From positions 2,046,001 to 2,110,000 of the forward strand of contig JAUCEF010000002.1 of assembly GCA_033558025.1 (NCBI GenBank): a DNA stretch of 64,000 nucleotides, written 5' to 3'. The notes below the pieces were generated by a model. That model worked only from the letters and a program-made list of their open reading frames with translations, did no database searches and had not been told where the DNA came from. The position numbers and the translations under genes were made by a program. Of the stretch, positions 1 to 10,301 are shown piece after piece. Within the stretch, counting starts at the first letter, position 1. Each line of letters opens with the position of its first letter. Source of the DNA: Phytophthora sp. 'mugwort'. Lineage: Eukaryota; Oomycota; Peronosporomycetes; Peronosporales; Peronosporaceae.

Positions 1-1158
1 CTTCGATTCAGAGCCCACAATCAGATCCGCAGCATTGCCTCCTGCTTCCACAAAGAATTCGTTGAGAATTCCTAACGTTCTGTCGGCGTCGATTTGGCCA
101 GCCCATTTAATCTTCTTCATGCTTTAAACCATGTTGTGGACGTCCCGTATAGTAGTAAGCTAGCCTGACCATACATATGCATCCTTAACAAACCGAGCTC
201 ACACCGGATCTAAACCGAAATAGTACAAGACACCAGTCTCCGTGCGCAGATACAACATGATGCCCTTCATGTGTGCGCCAGATTTATACATCTGCTCGAC
301 GTCGCGAGTAAGCTGGTCATCAGCGATAGTGCGATTCTCAACATAGTTATGCCATCGATGCTTGGTGACAAAATGGTTATGACTCCCACTCGCGTTGACT
401 GCGATATACCACCCAGAGGTATCCGAAGCAACACGCGCATTCACTTGAGCCGTGCACTTGGTATCGCGAACTTTCGTATGCGTTCGATTTCCAGAGCCTC
501 TAGGTTTTGAGCACACACATGAGTACACTTCAGTGTCTTGCAATACGGGTCCCAATCATCCGGTAGGTAACGGATGAGCTTCCGCTTTTCAACCACCTCG
601 CGAGATTCTTCGGTCTTGTCAACCTCACGAGTCACAGCGGTGCGTATCTGCTTGTTTCGACTTGCACGAGATGTGCTAGTGCGAGAAGAAAACATCTGAT
701 GCGTCTTGGCCTGGAATGCATCGAACGCTGTGTGGAAGTGTGTCCATGAAGCCCAGCGCGGCGGAAATCCATCCAAAAAGGCCTTATCAGTGATGCCATT
801 CTGCTGGGACCGAGCACCTTTTGTTTTCCGGGCTCCTTTCCGATGTCCCTTCCGGTGGCGATTTGGTCCGTCTTCTTCGTCGTCATCACCCTCTACTTCG
901 TCGCCACCGTCTTCTTCTTCGACACCATCTTTTTCTTCGTCACCGTCTTCTTCTTCTTCAGCATCCACTTCTTCGTCGCCACCGCCTTCACTGTCAGCAT
1001 CGTCTCCAACGTGAACAGTACCAACACCGTGACCGCTACGTCTAGCACCTTCGTCCTCGTAGTCAGAGCCACTGATCGAAGACTCCACTTCTAGATCCTC
1101 ATCTTCCAACTGCTCCAACACCTCTTGTAACGCACTTAATACGCTGTTCATTCTCTCG
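1..1158 (-). pseudogene. MULE-type transposase N-terminal region, broken and running off the left edge
   Basis: Minus-strand reading from about 1158 down. The first part (about residues 10-90) is a very acidic Glu/Asp run followed by a basic patch, then a short segment ending in a CKTLKCTHVC motif. The reading frame then shifts near 500-550. The second frame carries KVRDTKC and a Trp and HNH pattern typical of the WRKY/GCM1-like (FAR1-type) zinc finger in front of Mutator-like transposases, followed by ENRTIADDQL and GIMLYLRTETG. A stop at 199-201 is followed, in a third frame at about 150-125, by IRDVHNMV and then MKKIKWAGQIDADRTLG to the window edge. RDVHN after such a finger is a usual MULE feature. 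The stop region could be an intron (GT near 205, AG near 124) but other frame breaks argue for a pseudogene. The catalytic domain is outside the window. Confidence 0.6.
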
Positions 1159-1163
1159 CGCAC

Positions 1164-3160
1164 GCGTCAGCATCTTTTCTCTCAGTGCATCTATCCTCTG
1201 AGCCATTTGGTCACGCTTTTTCGCGAAGTACGCTCCGCACTTGCGAGATCAATCTCCCTCGCAATATCGACACGTCCATCGGTGAAGCCATTTGACGCGT
1301 TTAGGCGTTGACTCGAACGCAACGACGCGCTCGGAGATCCCCGCGATGCGCCTAGGCTTGCGCACGGCATGAGTCTGCATCAACGTTGGGTTCGCGATAC
1401 AACTGGGCTGCTTCAAAGACCATGGACTGAGCGAGAAGTCTTGGCGGCACTTGCTTCTTGTGTCCAGGATATGAGGGCAGCTTGTAGAACCGAGAATAAG
1501 CACAACTCAACTCAGTATAATATGCGCTCTCGCTTCCTGTAGGAAAAAGAGGGAACCCAGGGGAACGCGTACGCACCACTACGATCGCCGGCAGCGTGCC
1601 TTCTGGTCGCTTCGTTCCCGCCACTGAGTTGAGGAGGGGGCGGGGGAATTTTTGACATTTCTGGATTTGTGTGTTTCACGTCACAGAACTTATTTTTCTT
1701 GGCACCTCCAAAGATAAACTGAAACCGGCTCTTTTTGGGCCCCGGAAGGCTACCGGATGTAGACCACATTCACGCATAAAAAAACTGAAATATCCGGGCT
1801 CAGCAACGTGCTCCTGTCTGTAATTCTGAGGCGAAAATGGGCCCATTTGGTGGCAACTCAATTCCTAAGTATTCCGGATTTGCCAGTATCATTCTCAATT
1901 TACGGATCAAAGAGCTTACCTGTAGTTAATCCACATGGGCGGTGGAAATAAAAGTCAATGCTAGTGTTGGGCTCGAGTTGCCGGCGCACACTGCGTTCAT
2001 CGCCGCATTTGGCGCTGGCAGCTCCGACACATGCAACCGGGGCACAAACATCACATAGACGAGTATTTTATGCATCAAAGAAAGTGCGTCAAAGCATATG
2101 TCTACTATATTAAACTCAAGAGGTTCTTGTTCTTTGGTGCACAATTGGCAACGAGCCGGCGGTGAGACGCGCCACGAGTGAGAAGAGGACTCCGCAACGC
2201 TGTTAATAGTGAACAGTCTTGCCGCTGATGCCTCCAACGCTGCAGCCAACTCGCAAGCCGACGAGGTTCACGACCACCGTGAAGGGATGGCGGGTATCGT
2301 CCTGCGACTGTCGTTCCGGCCCGGAGCCGCTGAAGAACGACTCGATCACGCCCGTCTGGCGTTGACCCGAACGCGGACGCCAACGTCTCGCTCGGGAGCA
2401 AGCGCATGGCGCGCGGGTAGCTCAACTCGTTGTTCGAGTTCGACACGTACTTTGAACTGTATATGCAGGAGACGTTCCAGCCTTCCGCACGAACCTATAG
2501 CAGGAGAACGATTAGTGAGATCACAAAAACTGTTGTAATTGCATCCTTACTTAGAATGGACTACTAAAGCTCAGGGCTCCCGGTAAATGAGTACAGCCAT
2601 CGATGCTATGCTTCTTGTGTATCTCTCTCTGAATGATATGGCGTTCAAGAAAGTGTGCCAGTCTGCTGTTTCTTTTTCTTCCTTGTTGTGGCGCGAATCT
2701 TGTTGTAGATATCATTGTCGGTCACTTCTTCAGCTGCTGTTGAAAATGCTTGTCGAAATGCCAGCAATAGGTTTTTTGGCTTCTTGGGAGGGTTTCATAA
2801 AATATTCGCTCAATGTACTCCGAGTACGTACTTAATATCTTAACCCACCGCCTCTTGGCGGGCGAAACAGATATTCCTTGGCTTCATCTAAGACTGTCGT
2901 CTCCTGACCCGCCACCTTCCGCTAAGGCTGCCATCTCCCGATTCGCCACCTCGGTTGGATTTGATTTGCGAGCGCTTTCGTTTACTTGATATGAGCTTGG
3001 ATATTTCAGCTCCAATATTCTCGCTGGGCAGATATGCAATTTTTCGAAAGGCGTGAATTTTTGCGTTTCTTAGCCTACTGCGCGCATCATTGGTAAGACG
3101 GGAGGAAATGGTGGAGGCAGTTGTAATTGGGGGGGGGGGGTAAGCGGTGGTGGACTGAAA
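1164..3160. other. Stretch without a recognisable gene
   Basis: Several open frames of 60-110 codons exist on both strands but none shows a known motif, and they overlap each other in different frames. The minus strand at 1164-1260 has a short charged, Leu/Arg-rich segment that may be the remnant of an upstream coiled coil of the MULE protein. There is an 11-base G run at 3129-3139 and a G-rich patch at 1632-1646. I see nothing else in it. Confidence 0.5.
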
Positions 3161-3164
3161 AATG

Positions 3165-3380
3165 TCAAGTTATTATCGCGCAGCGGATGCTGTGGACTAC
3201 TAGCGTCGTTATCAGACATTTGTAGCGTTCGGCGACGGTTTCCTTTGGGTTGCCCATTTCCTGAGTGGTCTTGGTTTCAATTGAATCGCCATCGTGATCG
3301 CACCCACACTTGCTGCACAGTTGGCACTCTGGACTTCGTTTAGCTTTACAGCGACACACTATTCGGGGTAGCCCCTCCAT
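3165..3380 (-). other. Small cysteine-rich open frame of unknown function
   Basis: A 71-codon frame starting with ATG at 3380. Its N-terminal third has eight residues of Cys/His type in the order C-x-C-x7-C-x2-C-x2-C-x-C-x-H, within CRCKAKRSPECQLCSKCGC. This spacing resembles cysteine-rich tails of some transposases, but I cannot assign it. No neighbour supports expression and it may be a chance frame or a fragment of an old element. Confidence 0.2.
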
Positions 3381-3409
3381 TTATACTGAATAACCTTTTA
3401 TCACAAAAT

Positions 3410-3648
3410 CAACTGCCAGATACACCTCCACTGCCAGCTTCTTTTCATCTCCAGTAACTACTCCAAATCCAGCAACTGCTTCACCGTCAACCGTGCTCCA
3501 CAACCAGCACCGTCGGCTGCTTCTAAAATACCAGATTGTCCACAGCCAGCGCCTTCTCCTCCGGCATCAAGTTCTCCACAACCAGCAACTTCTCCTCCGG
3601 CAGCTTCCTCACAGCCAGCACCGATTCGACAGCCAATACCGGGCTAAT
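3410..3648 (+). repeat. Decayed Pro/Ser/Ala-rich coding repeat
   Basis: Read in the frame that ends at the TAA at 3646-3648, the sequence encodes imperfect repeats of the form PQPA-x-S-x-P (for example SPQPATSPPAASSQPAP). Upstream, one frame over, is TTPNPATASPSTV, so at least one frameshift separates the two halves. Such low-complexity Pro/Thr/Ser tails occur in secreted or wall-linked oomycete proteins, but no folded domain or signal peptide is present, so this is only a remnant or chance low-complexity tract. Confidence 0.3.
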
Positions 3649-3845
3649 ACCGACTCCGAGCACCACGACATCCCGTCAGATAACATTCGGAATTCTTTTG
3701 TGCGGCAGGGTTGTGTGTGTGTGTGTGGGGGGGGGTCCTGGGGATACCGGATTCAAAAGGTTAAGCAGTATTAGAGATCAGGGAGTCCCGCGGCCCTTGC
3801 TACCATCCTACTCTAGGGCGACAATCGCGCCATTTGGACAGCGGC

Positions 3846-3896
3846 AAGTTGAGTCGGGATATGCCGATGCGGACTGGGTAGCGTCACGTTCAGCTT
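3846..3896 (+). pseudogene. Possible tiny copia RNase H remnant
   Basis: A plus-strand frame reads SGYADADWVAS, matching the conserved GYxDADWA block of copia RNase H found many times further right in this window. Only this block is recognisable; the flanking residues do not continue the homology. It may be a relic or a coincidence. Confidence 0.25.
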
Positions 3897-4107
3897 CAGC
3901 TAGGACGCCCGAAAAAAAGGAGCTAAGTTATCGTTTGCAACATATGATACGACGAAGCGATAGTCTTCATGCTCCACACTACAGTTTGACCAAGTTTTTC
4001 ATTCCGGAATACTGTTGGTCGAAAATGCCACCATGGCTGGCATCAGAATTACAGGCAATGGTACAAAAACGGATTTTGATCTTTGATAATCGTGCATACT
4101 TTCACTA

Positions 4108-5729
4108 ACGAGTTCTTCCGAATTAAGTACCGGTATACAATAGCATTTGAATACTGCTTGGCGCGGATAAACTAATAGGAGGGTGCTCTATTATGACGGT
4201 ATTATAGATCACATACAAACTCACCGTCCCCAACCGATACCGCTTAAGCCGTCCAGATAATCGCTCCACTCATCGCAAAAGGCATCATCGTAGACGTCGT
4301 GTTTAGCAACGTGCCACTCTTCATAGTCGTCGTAGAATCCTGAACCTCCAATCGACTTCGCAACCACGTCCGGCGGCACACTGAGCCATGCTTCCTTGAT
4401 CCACCCGGCGACCTCACGCGCTGAAGGTTGTCGTGGATTGCCGCCGCGCGTATACTGTACGCGATCCGATGTTTTTCAGTCGTTGGTTAAGATATCATGC
4501 GGTCCTTAAAAGACTTGTAGAAATGCCAATATCTCCAGCTTGAAGGTACGGCGTGCATCCACCTGGAACCACGACCATCTCGATCTGCTTCACTGCACAT
4601 TTTGCCTTGGCAACCTTTGAGATGTGCGCGCTCATACTATCCCACACGAGTGCCTTGACAGGCAAGTGGTCCATGAATACTGGAAATACGAGGTCGGGCC
4701 AACGTTGAAGAAGAGTACTGTCGACCCATGCGCGCTTTTGCGTAATTACGTACGCACCGTCCAGTTTCTCAAACACCGAACTGCTCATACCGGTAGTACC
4801 AGTAGTACCGTTTTTCAATAACAAGAGATGGCAATTTTGTGCCGTCGGCTGCCACGGCAAGCACTGCCGTCACTCTCATCGAAGCAAAACCGGTTGACCG
4901 CAGCACGACGTGGCGTGAACCCACAAAATCCACCGTTTCACGGCGGGGTCCTCAAAATAGACGGTAGTTTCATCCATGAGGATGGTGCGCGACAAATCAA
5001 AGCCCGGCTTTAGATTTTTAAGATTGCTCATGAACCTGACGGCACGACGAGCAAGTTCCTCATCCGTGAGCGTAGTCAGATTGGTGGTACGTCTTAGGGA
5101 AAGTCCATAACGGCGCATAAACGCGCCCAGCCATCGCTCATAGGCGAAGGTGTCGTTATTCAGCACGGTTCGAGCGTGGTGGACGGCTGCGGCTTGAATC
5201 CACTACCGAGACACTTTCTGATGCCTAGAACGCATGAAAATGATCTCGTCGAATAGCATGCCTTTGATCTCTCCCAGACGAGGACGAGCGTTAGCGTCCC
5301 GCAGTCGCCGCTGATTATTGGAGGCCTGGTGGATGGCCTCACGGTTCTTGGACCAGTAGCGAATCTGGGCGGCAGAGATCTTCCAGCCTCTCGCTACACC
5401 AAAAAACTCATGGAATGCGCGTGAGGGTACCCCGTTAGCATGGCGGTCGATCCAGTAGATGATATCTTTCTTCTCGGCAATTGACTTCGAGACGCGGTGA
5501 CCTGGCATGGTGCTAGTACGGTGGCTTCGGTGTTATCGGGCTTCGGTTAAAACGAAAATGACAGACAATCGCAATGCTGGACTCGAACTTGTTGCTCTCT
5601 GTACAACGGGTGGCTCCAACTAGGTATAATATTTGGAGGGTATTCTTACTATTATTGCTCTTGTCTGTGAGGTATTGTATTCGGAATGGTGATTAATTAT
5701 GAGGGAGTACTTAATTCGGAAGAATACGT
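4108..5729 (-). mobile_element. Pogo/Tc1-mariner-type DNA transposon with intact termini
   Basis: Terminal inverted repeats of 23 bp lie at 4108-4130 and 5707-5729. They match at 21 of 23 positions and share the core TTCTTCCGAATTAAGTAC. Each end is flanked by TA (4106-4107 and 5730-5731), the target duplication expected for the Tc1/mariner/pogo superfamily. The 1,622-bp element contains one transposase frame on the minus strand, now broken by frameshifts, so it is non-autonomous at present. Confidence 0.85.
4221..5508 (-). pseudogene. DDE_1 (pogo/CENP-B-like) transposase, frameshifted
   Basis: Start ATG at 5508, stop TGA at 4221-4223, about 429 codons of original length, normal for this family. 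Residues 1-100 carry a helix-turn-helix type region (SIAEKKDIIYWIDRH, then IRYWSKNRE). The middle has the first catalytic Asp block (TILMDETTVYF, near 4990-4960). After a one-base frameshift near 4940 the frame continues with RVTAVLAVAADG, then another shift near 4830 leads to the second Asp block (VWDSMSAHIS, near 4650) and the third (GCTPYLQAGDI, near 4545). A further frame change near 4500 is needed to read the C-terminal tail ending in GLSGIGWGR. At least three frameshifts make it inactive. The second block has DS where DN is usual. It would have cut and pasted the enclosing element by binding its inverted repeats. Confidence 0.8.
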
Positions 5730-5731
5730 TA

Positions 5732-6245
5732 AACCCAGCTATCGTGTGGTCTGATTGTTCTAATATATTATAAGCAAATTACACAATAATCAGTTTGTAA
5801 AACATTACATATATACGTTATTCTAATAATTTATACCTGTAGTGTTTTTGAATCACCCAGGCTGTTGTTGACCTTGTTGGCGACGGGCCGCGTTGCATGC
5901 GACGGAAAGTAATTTTCGTCGTTATATATTTATGTGCGTTTATTTGACTAAATGCTATGTCTCATTAAATCTACTGGGTTTGATTGGCGTCGCCTTGAAG
6001 ATTGCAACAACGCTCACCTTGAAGATTACGTAACATAAGTCCCAACGCGTGACAGGCCATTAGTATGGTGTCATACATCACTGCTCTATTGGCTGAACGG
6101 TGACCAATCAGAACCAACTATAGCTCACTGGCTGTGGCGGTCTCGGATGCCGAGGCTGCTTCGACACTTCCTAACTCAGAGTCAAATATTATAACATCTT
6201 TCCAGACACGACTGTACGTCGGTCACGGCCTATTAGCCCGTTACA
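5732..6245 (+). repeat. Candidate 5' LTR region of the Ty3/gypsy element
   Basis: No open frame of note. The stretch ends in TTACA at 6241-6245, two bases before a good primer-binding match, which is where a 5' LTR should stop. The outer LTR boundary cannot be fixed because the partner 3' LTR is missing (the element is cut off at 13,846). A short direct repeat CTTGAAGATT occurs at about 5994 and 6018. Confidence 0.4.
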
Positions 6246-6247
6246 CC

Positions 6248-6259
6248 TGGTAGCACTTT
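6248..6259 (+). other. Candidate primer-binding site (tRNA-Met) of the gypsy element
   Basis: TGGTAGCA begins two bases after the presumed LTR end. TGG followed by TA(T/G)CA is the usual complement of the 3' end of initiator tRNA-Met in LTR elements. Only the first eight or so bases fit well, so this is a decayed or variant site. Confidence 0.4.
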
Positions 6260-6506
6260 GTGTTCCGTCCAACGACCAAGATGAACGTCTGCGTCCTCCA
6301 TAGTGTGACGGGGCACACCACACCTTGCGCACAGGAAGTGTGACTTCAGGAGAGTATACAAACTCTCAGTGTACGGCAGTTCACAGGTCCCCTTTCTGAG
6401 GGGACTGTTACCAAAATTAGGTAGATTTAAGACTGAATATATTTATAGGTGACCCCTTTCAATGCGTCTACATACTAGCTATTAGTCACCTTTAGTACGC
6501 CATTCT

Positions 6507-6528
6507 GAAGAGTGACTTGGCACTCTTC
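6507..6528 (+). promoter_or_regulatory. Perfect stem-loop in the gypsy leader
   Basis: GAAGAGTG at 6507-6514 and CACTCTTC at 6521-6528 form an 8-bp stem with a 6-base loop. It lies between the primer site and gag, where RNA packaging or dimerisation signals of retroelements are found. A role is not shown. Confidence 0.3.
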
Positions 6529-6731
6529 ATGTAACCCCGTTGCATTTCCCCCCACTTAGGTTCGATTTACCAACCTTCCAGGGCGAGTGAAGCGAAGTCG
6601 CCGCCTTTCACTCTCCAAGTCGAATTAATCGACTTCGCTGCGGTTAGTTTCCGCACCGGCTCATTTTCGTCTGAGCCCCGAGCTCTTTGACGTGCTCTTC
6701 TTCTTCTCGGCTTCCACGTCAGCCTTAAGCA

Positions 6732-8485
6732 TGATCAAGACTCGGTCAGGCAGCGGTGCGAAAGCGCCTGCCCAAGCCTGTTGCTTCTAAGCAGCAGGCT
6801 AAGAGCTTTAAGCCGTTTGGCAAAGGCTCGGCCACTACGGAATCCACCAAGGTGGCATCCACGGTGCCTCCCAAGGCACCTGAACCGCCTGCGGAGGACC
6901 CTGAGCTCCTCGTGGACTATGAGGAGGGCTCGGACAAGTCTCCCATGCCCTGGGGTGATAATGACATCACGCTCAAGGGGTCTGACGGCGACCCGAGTCG
7001 GTCAGATTCGCTTGGGTCTGGTACGCCGCTATCTAGTCATCATGGCGACGATGGCGATGAGCCGTAGATGCCCGAACGCCAAGGGAGTCCAGGCTCACCC
7101 AAGGAGGACGAAGAGAAACCTCGTTCTCCGGTCAAGAGCTTGACGCTCGTTGAGGCAACTGCCCGCGTCAAGGCTGCGAAGGCTGCAGCAGCCTCGGAAG
7201 TCAGCCGTAAGCGGCGGGCTGCTTCCAGTTCTCCGATCCGTGAAGGGTATGGAACGCTCACGAACAAGGGCCTCTTCAGCACTTCTTTCGACGAGGCGGA
7301 AGAGGGCCAAATCGGCTGAGAGATCTCCAACGATCTCGACGGGCAGCAGTCGGAGTACCAGGCTGTTCGTCATAAGGGAGTGCGGGCCCCGGAGACCCAG
7401 TCGCCTGTGAAGTATATTCTTCTCCCGCTCGTGGTGGACCGCTTTATGCCCCGGGTGCTTCCCTCCGGAGGAGTCTCACGGAGCTGACGCCTACATGGGT
7501 CAGCACCAGCTGCCTCGCGTGCTTCTCTGCGGGCGCTCTTCTAGGGGCGCTTATGAGTGCCACCTGGTGGGTAGCAACCCCTCTTCCAGAACGAGAGCAT
7601 TGCTCGGTCCGTGCTCCTGGCACCGCACAACATTCCTCTAAGGAGTTTACGAGCCGGCGAAAGAAGCCAGAGCGCCGGTCGGGATTGCGACCTGTTTGGG
7701 GCTATCTAGCCGTGATGCCCCCATCTGTGGCTCCTTCCAAGAGGCAGAGACCGTCTTTTGGAGGTGGGCAGCTACGCGCTGCTCACAAGGACAACTTGAA
7801 ATTCTCCGGCAGGACACTGGAGGCCATCCTTGACCTCCGAGATCTGCGTATTGAGTTTGCCCATGTGGTAGGCAAACGGCAGCACTCTCGAGAGCTGCAG
7901 AAGCAGCCTGCTGCTAGAGCTCATGATGAGCACGGGTGTGGTCTTGGTTCTACGCCACACCCCGTTCGGGCAAGAAAGCCCGAACTGCCGCCGATTTTGT
8001 TCCCACATAGCGAAGAATTCGGGCAGTCAGCCTGGAACCGTTCGTACGGCTCCCAGGAGCACTCAGCCTCCGAGTACCCCCCTTCACTTCACACGGAGCT
8101 GGCGCTTTCCGAAAACGCGCCGCTCCGGAGGTACACGCTCCATATAGTAGTGGGACTCCCCATTACGGTCGAACAGAGGCGGCTCCGCCCTCGTGCGAGT
8201 ACGAGTATGAGGCACCGCCCTTCCGGTCCGGCTCAGGACCTGGTGTGCCGCTTTCGGCTCCACCTCGGGCCGTTGAAGACGCCGCTCTTTGACGTCGAGT
8301 CTTTTCGCTTGGATTGATATTGCGCCTGGAACTGGTGAGGGCGGGGCTGCCGCCGCACAGGCCGGGAATGCTGGGATCCTTGGGCCGATCGTTGCCGACG
8401 TGAATCGTCTGGTCGACGACTTGTCGGCTCTTGAAGGTCGGGTCGACCCTCGGACGAATGACGTGGACTAGGCTTTCCGACTTCT
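6732..8485 (+). pseudogene. Ty3/gypsy gag remnant, heavily broken
   Basis: An ATG at 6732 starts MIKTRSGSG; after a frameshift near 6755 the sequence continues as KRLPKPVASKQQAKSFKPFGKG and an acidic, Ser/Pro-rich stretch to about 7067. Further pieces lie in other frames (for example PLVVDRFMPRVLPSGG near 7430 and QLPRVLLCGRSSRGAYECHLVG near 7510), separated by stops. No CCHC knuckle was recognised. Assignment as gag rests mainly on position between the leader and a clear gypsy pol. Everything here is decayed and would not give a protein. Confidence 0.4.
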
Positions 8486-10300
8486 GGATGCTCTTTGGTT
8501 GTCCATGGACCGAATCCAGCGGGAGATGTACCTCCTTCGGGACCTCCTGCGGCCTGTGCCCTAGGCGAAAGCGACTTCTGCGTTATCGGGTATGGCTCAA
8601 CTCGGCGTATGCAGTCGGGGTTCCTTCGTATGTAGCCCCTTCCGCGGTCTCGCAAGAGACCTGGGCTTCTGGTCCTGGGCACTCTTAGAGGAAATATCCA
8701 CAGCCTCGCTCTGAAGAGCTGGGGCTTGCGGGGCTACCGAGCCCAGCGAATCATAGGTACCGCTCCAGACGGCTGTGGAGTAGCGGGATCGGTCAAAATA
8801 CGATTCAGACCCGATTGGCTTACCAACTGCGCCCAGACACCAACTAATGAGGGGATTCCCCGATAATCCGTGGTCAGCTGAACTTGGTCTCACCTTATGT
8901 ACCCATCCATGAACTGGATCTGCTCTCTTGGGACTCCGAAGGATGCAGTGATGTAAAGTCTTGAACGTCCTGGCGGGACGAGGGGACGTGGAGCAGCGCG
9001 GAAGTCTTCGCTCTGATGCCGTTATTGGTTCCGATCTGAGGTAGTCGACCTTCAATCGGCAGCCTGGACTTAATCCGAGGCCGAGGTTGCCGGGTGGCGT
9101 TGTTCTTTTCCTTGTCTTGAGTTGCTTGCCGCTTCCTTTAACGGGATCTTGCGAGTTGGGAGTCGAGACGATCGTCGCCCAAGCACTGAATGCTGATCAA
9201 TCGAGGTATGCGCTTCAGCAGAAGTTCGCTAGCGTTGGGGGGGGGGGTCGGCCAATATCCGAGCCGATCCTCTCACCGCGACGCTTGATCTGCTACCTTA
9301 GGCTAGTTGATACTTGGGAGGGCCAATGTAGATCCCTTCCAGCGACACTTAAAAACGCCTACGTAGTCCAATGCAAATTCGAGTCTGATTGCTGTTTATC
9401 CTTGTCTGGTCCTATCCTCCCATCCTGAACCCTATCTCGTACCATCTGAATCTCCTGAATTTCGCCCTTCTTCAACCACTCAACGTGTACCGTCTTCATA
9501 TTTGACCATCCCCGAGGATGATCGCTGATCGAATTCCGATCTGCCAGATCGCGGTCGTCCGAACGCGTATGTCATCTGCCAACATCGATCGCCCCATCTG
9601 CCAGATCGTGTATGTCCGAACATGCATGTCGATTTGAAAGATCGAGGATGTCGGAACCTGTATGCCGATCGGCGAATACCGATCGATCCGATCTGCCCGA
9701 TCTCGAACGACACGATCTAGCCCGATCTGCGGACGCCGGATCAGTCTGATCTTCCGCACCCTAAACGCCGGATCGGCCCGATCTGCCAGATCCCGCTATC
9801 CATCGTCTCGATCTCGACTACAAGATCGACCCGATCTGCCCGATCTCAAACGACAGGGTGTAGTCCGGTCTGCAGACGCAGGATCAGCACGATCGAGGAC
9901 CGATCGAGTCCAAACCGGAGCCAGATCCAGTCAGATCAACTCCGACGTCACTGGCCAGTCTTGATCTCTTGTCTCCATTCCTTACCCATACCTGGGCTCA
10001 AATATCTATCCGATCCCCGATCAGTTGGGTGGCTACGGTATAACAGATCCGTGTTCGATGGCTGCTCGGCCTTAGTTTCCTTTCCCTTCGTCAGAGCATC
10101 CCTTGTTGCCCCCGGATCAAGTCGAACGTCGCCCCACTTTACACCGTATCTTGATCTGGTTCGATCTTCCCCTTCTTCACCGCTGGAGCCGCCTTTCTCA
10201 CCAATCTGGCCATTTCTCGGGGGTCTGATATTCTTGTTTGACGCTTCTCCCCACATCCCTTCCTGATGACCCAGTGAGCGGAGTATTCACCACTGTAGTG
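8486..10300 (+). other. Non-coding interval between gypsy gag and pol
   Basis: No recognisable protease or gag motif in six frames. The interval holds an 11-base G run near 9237 and a GATC-rich repeat block annotated separately. It may be an old insertion, or the protease region decayed beyond recognition. Confidence 0.4.
9480..9960. repeat. GATC-rich degenerate tandem/interspersed repeat
   Basis: The motif CGATCTGCC(A/C)GATC recurs at about 9537, 9590, 9689, 9778 and 9831. A longer unit starting at 9691 recurs at 9834, an offset of 143 bp, with recognisable but diverged sequence over about 65 bp. Short GATC-bearing words fill the rest of the block. Confidence 0.6.
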
Positions 10301-10301
10301 G

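Noticed and set aside
1926..2835. Open frames of 80-113 codons on both strands
   Set aside because: They overlap in different frames, have no known motif and no codon pattern I would trust.
3712..3735. GT microsatellite followed by a G run
   Set aside because: Ordinary simple sequence; no gene or structure attached to it.
7553..8682. Long frames at 7,553-8,317 (+) and 8,233-8,682 (-)
   Set aside because: Arg/Pro-rich shadow frames over decayed gypsy sequence; no domain, and neighbouring frames show better gag-like pieces.
8597..9055. 152-codon minus-strand frame
   Set aside because: No motif and low-complexity composition; lies in the non-coding gypsy interval.
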